This document shows positions 5,282 through 9,653 of a stretch of 9,653 nucleotides of DNA, piece by piece; positions within the stretch are counted from its first letter, which is position 1, and the number at the start of each line of letters is the position of its first letter. The notes under the pieces were generated by a model, which saw nothing but the letters and a program-made list of their open reading frames with translations, did not search any database and had not been told where the DNA came from. Source of the DNA: Fusobacterium_C necrophorum (GTDB taxonomy: Bacteria > Fusobacteriota > Fusobacteriia > Fusobacteriales > Fusobacteriaceae); the NCBI RefSeq assembly GCF_900104395.1, contig NZ_FMXX01000050.1. One strand, given 5' to 3'. Made by a program: the position numbers and the translations under genes.

Positions 5282-7486
5282 ATGATGGAATATTATGCAA
5301 AACCGAATAAGACAATAGAGGAACACAATCAAGATTTACAGTGTGCAAGAGAGTTGCTGTGGAAATTAGGATATATCAAATCTCAGGAAGAAAATAAAAT
5401 TGTTCATGAAGCAATTGAGCATCATGATTTGGGAAAGAAAAATGAATATTTTCAATTAAGAGTTTTAAGTCAGAAAAAGAAAAAATTTAATCCTGAGATG
5501 GAAGTAGAACACAATGTTTTGTCTATTTACATGATCAATCCTAAGAATTATTCGAAAGAAGAATATGAATCTATTTTATATGCTGTGCTATTCCATCATC
5601 ATTATTCTGATGTAGTTGTGACAATAGATGAGCGGAAAAAAGATATTGCGAGGTTATTGGAAGGATTTTCTTCTTATCGCTTGCCTATGGGGTTCAAAAT
5701 TGCAAATTTACATACTTTAAAAAATCAAAAATTATTGGGATTTTTAATGAAGTGTGACTATGCGGCAAGCGGAAATTATCAAATAGAGTATCCCAATGAT
5801 TTTTTGGAAGAGAAATTGGAACGGTGGAGAACTTCTCACTCTGGATTTTCTTGGAATCCTTTGCAGGAGTTTTGTTATGAATACAGGATGGAAAATATTA
5901 TAGCCATTGCGGATACCGGAATGGGAAAGACAGAGGCTGCATTACGATGGATTGGGAATGATAAAGCTTTTTTTACTTTACCAATTCGGACTGCTATCAA
6001 TGCGATTTACGATAGAGTGTCTCGGGATATTTTACACTATGAAAATTTGGAAGAACGATTGTCTTTGTTACATTCTAGTGCCTTAGAGTACTACGCAAAG
6101 AATTTGAAGGATCATGAATTGGATATTTTTGACTATCATCATCGAGGGAAACACCTTTCCTTGCCTTTGACCATATGTACTGCAGATCAAATTTTTAATT
6201 TTGTGTTAAAGTATAAAGGCTATGAGATGAAGTTAGCAACCTTATCGTATTCCAAAATTGTTTTGGACGAAATTCAGATGTATGATCCCAATTTATTGGC
6301 AGCAATTATTTTAGGAATGAAGACTATTTTAGAGTTAGGAGGAAAGATTGGAATTGTAACGGCAACGTTTCCTCCAATTGTGGAATATTTGATGAAAAAA
6401 GAAATTCCTGATTTTTCTTTTCAAAAAGAAGTTTTCACTTCGGAAGATAAAATACGACATCATGTGCTTACTTACGAAAAGAGAATGGGAGTGGACGAGA
6501 TTACGGAATTATTCTTGAAAAATAGAGCATTGGGGAAGAGTAATAAAATTTTAGTGGTCTGTAATACGATTAAGGATGCCCAGAAACTTTATGAGCATTT
6601 ATTAGAGAAGGAAGAATTGAAAGAGGCTCTTTTTATGTTACACTCAAGATTTATCAAAGAAGATCGTGCCAAGAAAGAAAAAGAAATTTTATCTTTTGGA
6701 AAAACAGATTACATAGGGGAAGGCATTTGGATTTCTACACAGTTGGTTGAAGCATCCTTAGATATTGATTTTGACTACCTATTTACTGAATTACAGGATC
6801 TAAGTTCCTTATTTCAAAGATTTGGAAGATGCAATCGAAAAGGAACAAAAAGTGTTGAAGAAGCGAATTGCTTTGTTTATTTAGAAACAGAAGAGGGGTA
6901 TTTAAAAGAAAAAGATAGCAGTTATGGCTTTATTGATAAAGTTCTTCATACTTTGTCAAAAGAAGCTCTTATAGGGTATCATGGTCAGATTTCAGAAAAG
7001 AGAAAAATGAAATTAGTGGAAGAATATCTAAGTTATGAAAAATTAGAAAATAGTTCTTTTTTGGATGAATTTGAAAAGGCGATAAAAGAGTATAGGAATG
7101 TTTTAAATGTTAATAAAAACGAAGTTAGTGATCTTACAAGATTACGAGATATTCAAAATACTACCATCATCCCCTTTCCTGTATTTCAAGAGTATGAAGA
7201 AGAAATTCGAGAGCTAGAAGAGAAACTTCAAAAGGATGAAATTCCGAAAGAAGAAAAAATTCATTTGCGAGAAGAAATGTTAAAGTACACTGTTGATGTT
7301 CCTACTTACATGTTACGAGATTATGAGAAAGCGTTGAAATCGGGGAATGTGGATTTTATGCCTGTGAGTCCTGTAAAAATTTCACAATATGATAAAATTG
7401 TAATTTTGGAATCTCTATATGATGAAATGCGAGGATTTCAAGCTAAGAAATTTATAGAAAAAAATATTACTTTTGAATTTATGTAA
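5282..7486 (+). CDS. cas3: Cas3, HD nuclease-helicase of type I-B interference
   Basis: Cas3 is recruited by target-bound Cascade and unwinds and degrades the DNA. The N-terminal HD nuclease domain shows H15, the H48-D49 pair in EHHDLGKK, H77 and the H105-H107 cluster with D110 (FHHHYSD). The superfamily 2 helicase follows: Walker A T212-GMGKT-217, the DEAD-type box D329-EIQ-332, motif III T360-AT-362 (VTATFPP), and motif VI Q512-RFGRCNR-519. All key residues are present and the 734-residue length is normal for a fused HD-helicase Cas3. Two adjacent ATGs (5282 and 5285) are possible. The AAGGAGAGG site (5273-5281) is only 3 nt from the first, so the second is the more likely start. The gap after cas5 is 7 nt. 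Confidence 0.95.
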   Translation: MMEYYAKPNKTIEEHNQDLQCARELLWKLGYIKSQEENKIVHEAIEHHDLGKKNEYFQLRVLSQKKKKFNPEMEVEHNVLSIYMINPKNYSKEEYESILYAVLFHHHYSDVVVTIDERKKDIARLLEGFSSYRLPMGFKIANLHTLKNQKLLGFLMKCDYAASGNYQIEYPNDFLEEKLERWRTSHSGFSWNPLQEFCYEYRMENIIAIADTGMGKTEAALRWIGNDKAFFTLPIRTAINAIYDRVSRDILHYENLEERLSLLHSSALEYYAKNLKDHELDIFDYHHRGKHLSLPLTICTADQIFNFVLKYKGYEMKLATLSYSKIVLDEIQMYDPNLLAAIILGMKTILELGGKIGIVTATFPPIVEYLMKKEIPDFSFQKEVFTSEDKIRHHVLTYEKRMGVDEITELFLKNRALGKSNKILVVCNTIKDAQKLYEHLLEKEELKEALFMLHSRFIKEDRAKKEKEILSFGKTDYIGEGIWISTQLVEASLDIDFDYLFTELQDLSSLFQRFGRCNRKGTKSVEEANCFVYLETEEGYLKEKDSSYGFIDKVLHTLSKEALIGYHGQISEKRKMKLVEEYLSYEKLENSSFLDEFEKAIKEYRNVLNVNKNEVSDLTRLRDIQNTTIIPFPVFQEYEEEIRELEEKLQKDEIPKEEKIHLREEMLKYTVDVPTYMLRDYEKALKSGNVDFMPVSPVKISQYDKIVILESLYDEMRGFQAKKFIEKNITFEFM

Positions 7487-7506
7487 AATATAAGGAAGGA
7501 TAGGCT

Positions 7507-8001
7507 ATGAAAAAAGAAATTACCGGAATTATGGTCTATTATTATGTCGTTTGTCAGAGAAAGTTATGGTATTTTCTTCATGAAATTCAGTTAGAAGCAG
7601 ATAACTCCAATGTTATTTTAGGGAGACTTTTAGAGGAAAATACTTATACTAGAGATGAAAAGAAAATTGCAATTGATGGTGTTATTAATATTGATTTTTT
7701 TAGAGCAAAAAAGATATTACATGAGATTAAAAAAAGTAAGGTAATGGAAGAAGCATCGATTTTACAGGTTCAATATTATCTGTACTATTTAGAGAAAAAA
7801 GGATTGACAGGAATGAAAGGAATTTTGGATTATCCCTTGTTGAAACAAAAAGTGGAAGTGGAATTAACAGAGATAGATAGGAAAAATCTTGAGAAGATTT
7901 TGTCCGAGATAGAGAAGATTATGAAATCCAGTATTCCTCCTGATTTGGAAAAGAAATCAATTTGTAAGAAGTGTGCTTATTTTGATTTATGTTTTGTATA
8001 A
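7507..8001 (+). CDS. cas4: Cas4, RecB-like iron-sulfur exonuclease for spacer acquisition
   Basis: Cas4 trims prespacers and helps choose the PAM together with Cas1-Cas2. The four cysteines expected to hold a 4Fe-4S cluster are C16 and the C-terminal C153, C156 and C162 (CKKCAYFDLC). RecB-nuclease residues are D63 (GVINIDFF), E73-x-K75 (EIKKS) and Q87 with Y91 (QVQYY). In the first motif, usually a histidine in GR..HE, this protein has G39-RLLEEN, so a glutamate (E43) stands in the histidine position. The 164-residue length is normal. Ribosome site AAGGAAGGA (7492-7500) precedes the ATG by 6 nt. It lies 20 nt after cas3 and 10 nt before cas1, as usual for the I-B adaptation block. Confidence 0.92.
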   Translation: MKKEITGIMVYYYVVCQRKLWYFLHEIQLEADNSNVILGRLLEENTYTRDEKKIAIDGVINIDFFRAKKILHEIKKSKVMEEASILQVQYYLYYLEKKGLTGMKGILDYPLLKQKVEVELTEIDRKNLEKILSEIEKIMKSSIPPDLEKKSICKKCAYFDLCFV

Positions 8002-8011
8002 GGGAGAGAGG

Positions 8012-9004
8012 ATGAAACGCAGTTATTTTTTGTATTCCAATGGGACTCTGAAACGGAAAGACAATACCATCACTTTTATCAATGAAAAAGAAGAGAAAAA
8101 AGATATTCCCATTGAAATGATAGATGATTTTTACATTATGTCGGAGATGAATTTTAATACAAAATTTATCAATTATATTTCTCAATTTGGGATTCCTATT
8201 CATTTTTTCAATTATTATACTTTTTATACTGGAAGTTTTTATCCAAGAGAAACAATGGTTTCAGGGCAGCTATTAGTAAAACAGGTAGAACATTATTTAA
8301 ATGAAGAGAAAAGAATTGAGATTGCAAGAGAATTTATTGAAGGAGCCTCTTTTAATATCTATCGAAATTTAAGATATTATAACGGAAGAGGAAAAGATGT
8401 TTCAACATACATGCATCAAATTGAGGAATTGCGAAAGCAGCTTCCAAATGTAACCAAAGTGGATGAATTGATGGGATATGAGGGAAATATCAGAAAAATT
8501 TATTATGAAGCATGGAATATTATTATCAATCAAGATATTCAATTTGAGAAGAGAGTGAAAAATCCTCCCGATAATATGATTAATTCTTTGATTTCTTTTG
8601 TAAATACACTATTTTACACAAAAGTTTTGGGAGAAATTTATAAAACTCAATTAAATTCTACAATTAGTTATTTACATCAGCCAAGCACAAAGAGATTTTC
8701 TCTTTCCTTAGATATTTCAGAGATTTTTAAGCCTTTAATTGTAGATCGCTTAATATTTTCCTTATTGAATAAGAAGCAAATTACAGAGAAAAGCTTTGTC
8801 AAAGATTTTGAGTATTTAAGACTGAAAGAAGATGCTTCCAAACTAATTGTTCAAGAATTAGAAGAACGATTGAAGCAAGTGATTCAGCATAAAGATTTGA
8901 ACCGGAAAGTTTCCTATCAATATTTGATTCGTTTGGAATGTTATAAATTGATTAAGCATTTATTGGGTGAAAAGAAGTACTTGTCTTTCCAAATGTGGTG
9001 GTGA
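8012..9004 (+). CDS. cas1: Cas1, CRISPR integrase
   Basis: Cas1 with Cas2 inserts new spacers at the leader end of the array. The start MKRSYFLYSNGTLKRKDNT is the conventional Cas1 N-terminus. It has the ribosome site GGGAGAGAGG (8002-8011) directly in front, so 8012 (330 residues) is preferred over an in-frame ATG at 7973, which lies inside cas4 and would only add an uncharged stretch. Metal-binding residues are all present: E157 (GYEGNIRKIYY), H222 (YLHQPS) and E237 (DISEIFKP). Length and motif spacing are typical of type I Cas1. The gene appears fully functional and is followed by cas2 after 6 nt. Confidence 0.95.
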   Translation: MKRSYFLYSNGTLKRKDNTITFINEKEEKKDIPIEMIDDFYIMSEMNFNTKFINYISQFGIPIHFFNYYTFYTGSFYPRETMVSGQLLVKQVEHYLNEEKRIEIAREFIEGASFNIYRNLRYYNGRGKDVSTYMHQIEELRKQLPNVTKVDELMGYEGNIRKIYYEAWNIIINQDIQFEKRVKNPPDNMINSLISFVNTLFYTKVLGEIYKTQLNSTISYLHQPSTKRFSLSLDISEIFKPLIVDRLIFSLLNKKQITEKSFVKDFEYLRLKEDASKLIVQELEERLKQVIQHKDLNRKVSYQYLIRLECYKLIKHLLGEKKYLSFQMWW

Positions 9005-9010
9005 TAAAAT

Positions 9011-9289
9011 ATGTATGTAGTAGTTGTATATGATATCTCTTTAGATGAGAAAGGGACTTATCATTGGAAAAAAATTTTTCAAATTTGCAAACGATATTTG
9101 CATCATATTCAAAACTCTGTGTTTGAAGGAGAACTATCGGAAGTGGATATTGAGAGATTAAAATATGAAGTATCTAATTATATTAGAGATAATCTAGATT
9201 CTTTTATTATTTTTAAATCTCGGAATGAGAGATGGATGGAAAAAGAAATGTTAGGAATACAAGAAGACAAAACAGATAATTTTCTGTAG
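9011..9289 (+). CDS. cas2: Cas2, structural partner of Cas1 in spacer integration
   Basis: This 92-residue protein has the Cas2 ferredoxin-like start MYVVVVYDIS with the conserved aspartate D8. The family segment QNSVFEGELSEVDIERLK lies in the middle and the FIIFKS strand near residues 64-69. Cas2 dimers bridge two Cas1 dimers in the integration complex. The ribosome site GGTGGTGAT overlaps the last codons of cas1, so the two are likely coupled. It is the last gene of the operon. The array leader begins immediately downstream on the same strand. Confidence 0.93.
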   Translation: MYVVVVYDISLDEKGTYHWKKIFQICKRYLHHIQNSVFEGELSEVDIERLKYEVSNYIRDNLDSFIIFKSRNERWMEKEMLGIQEDKTDNFL

Positions 9290-9298
9290 ATATTTTCA

Positions 9299-9340
9299 TT
9301 GTCGACCTCTCATAAGGTAAAAATCTCAGGACATTGACAA
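9299..9340 (+). promoter_or_regulatory. Stem-loop motif just after cas2
   Basis: TTGTCGA (9299-9305) can pair with TTGACAA (9334-9340) through seven base pairs including one G-U. Inside, CCT (9306-9308) can pair with AGG at either 9315-9317 or 9328-9330. A GTCGACCT...AAAAATC...TCGAC-like block enclosed by complementary ends resembles motifs I recall downstream of cas2 in other CRISPR loci, where it sits at the leader start. It may be a processing or termination signal for the cas mRNA or part of the leader; the function is unknown. Confidence 0.45.
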
Positions 9341-9432
9341 AAGAATAAAAGAACTTGATTTTCCAAGAAAAAAAGTAAAGATAGAAAAATAAAAAAGGGT
9401 TTTCTTTTAATTTTTTTTATAAAATAACTTTA

Positions 9433-9462
9433 TCGACAATTATAGTCAAAAAAAGTTATAGA
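9433..9462 (+). promoter_or_regulatory. Possible array (pre-crRNA) promoter
   Basis: TCGACA (9433-9438, five of six with the -35 consensus) and TATAGA (9457-9462, four of six with -10) are 18 nt apart. Transcription would begin near 9469, about 18 nt before the first repeat, which is a sensible place for a leader promoter. The match is moderate and the region is AT-rich. Confidence 0.35.
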
Positions 9463-9486
9463 TAGCAATGTATTTTAAAGTCTCGT

Positions 9487-9653
9487 ATTAGAGTATTACT
9501 AAAGTAGAATGTAAATGAAAAACAACACTATGCAATGCTATTTTATCAGAAAATTAGAGTATTACTAAAGTAGAATGTAAATGCAATTCTTTCAACACCT
9601 TACAATACAAAAGTTAAATTAGAGTATTACTAAAGTAGAATGTAAATCTTGTC
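9487..9653 (+). CRISPR. Type I-B CRISPR array, leader-proximal end (runs off the window)
   Basis: Three identical 30-nt repeats lie at 9487-9516, 9553-9582 and 9618-9647. They begin ATTAGAGTATTAC and end TAGAATGTAAAT. Spacers are 9517-9552 (36 nt) and 9583-9617 (35 nt); a third begins at 9648 and is cut by the window end. Each repeat can form a small stem TACT-AA-AGTA, and the last eight bases, ATGTAAAT, are the likely crRNA 5' handle. That handle and the neighbouring leader give plus-strand transcription. Perfect repeats next to the leader are the youngest part of an array, so recent acquisition is plausible. The spacers have no source visible in this window. Confidence 0.97.

Larger units (their letters stand above)
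9290..9486 (+). promoter_or_regulatory. CRISPR leader
   Basis: About 197 nt of AT-rich, non-coding DNA separate cas2 from the first repeat, as expected for the leader that holds the crRNA promoter and the signals guiding Cas1-Cas2 integration. It starts with a stem-loop motif (9299-9340), continues with an A-rich then T-rich tract (9371-9418), and ends with a possible promoter (9433-9462). No reading frame is apparent. The conserved integration signals cannot be defined without related leaders for comparison. Confidence 0.8.

Noticed and set aside
5147..5332. Minus-strand 61-codon reading frame across the cas5-cas3 junction
   Set aside because: It is antisense to two clear cas genes and has no ribosome site or recognisable product.
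7973..8011. Upstream in-frame ATG extending cas1 by 13 codons
   Set aside because: It lies within cas4, lacks a ribosome site and precedes the conventional MKRSYFLYSNG start, which has a strong site directly in front.
7919..8203. Minus-strand 94-codon reading frame across the cas4-cas1 junction
   Set aside because: It is antisense to two conserved genes, with no recognisable product or ribosome site.
9387..9418. Possible intrinsic terminator (A-run, GGG, T-runs) in the leader
   Set aside because: Any stem would be almost only A-U pairs with no GC-rich core, so termination cannot be claimed; the tract may simply be leader composition.

Overview
The window is AT-rich and holds the 5' side of an IS200/IS605-family insertion sequence on the minus strand, followed by a complete type I-B CRISPR-Cas operon on the plus strand and the leader and first repeats of its CRISPR array. 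Low GC, strong GGAGG-type ribosome sites, the Cst1/Cst2/Cas5t-style effector proteins and the protein sequences themselves suggest an anaerobic low-GC bacterium, most likely Fusobacterium. That assignment is recognition from memory, not a search.

Layout. Bases 1-200 (minus) are the first 66 codons of tnpB, which runs off the window edge. Bases 211-612 (minus) are an intact tnpA, with its promoter at 630-657 and the left-end hairpin of the element at 674-693. Bases 694-1016 hold no convincing gene. Two CRISPR-repeat-like relics lie in this stretch: a fairly good one in reverse orientation at 827-845 and a weak one at 717-738. A promoter at 1017-1046 feeds cas6, cas8b, cas7, cas5, cas3, cas4, cas1 and cas2 (1076-9289). 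All gaps are 21 nt or less and one pair overlaps, so this is very probably one transcript. After cas2 comes a leader of about 197 nt with a potential stem-loop, then three identical 30-nt repeats with spacers of 36 and 35 nt. The array continues past the window end.

How the parts work together. Cas1, Cas2 and Cas4 acquire spacers. Cas6 cuts the array transcript within repeats to give crRNAs with an 8-nt 5' handle (ATGTAAAT, inferred). Cas5, Cas7, Cas8b and a small subunit form Cascade. Cas3 (HD nuclease plus helicase) destroys the target DNA. No separate small-subunit gene exists, but cas8b contains a strong in-frame internal ribosome site and ATG at 2925-2939 that would yield a 103-residue Cas11b.

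Main points for a second look: the internal Cas11b start; the inverted repeat-like sequence upstream of cas6, a possible degenerate array or cas-regulating guide RNA; a charged coiled-coil insertion of about 80 residues in Cas5; a Glu in place of the usual nuclease-motif His in Cas4; and the structured motif just after cas2.
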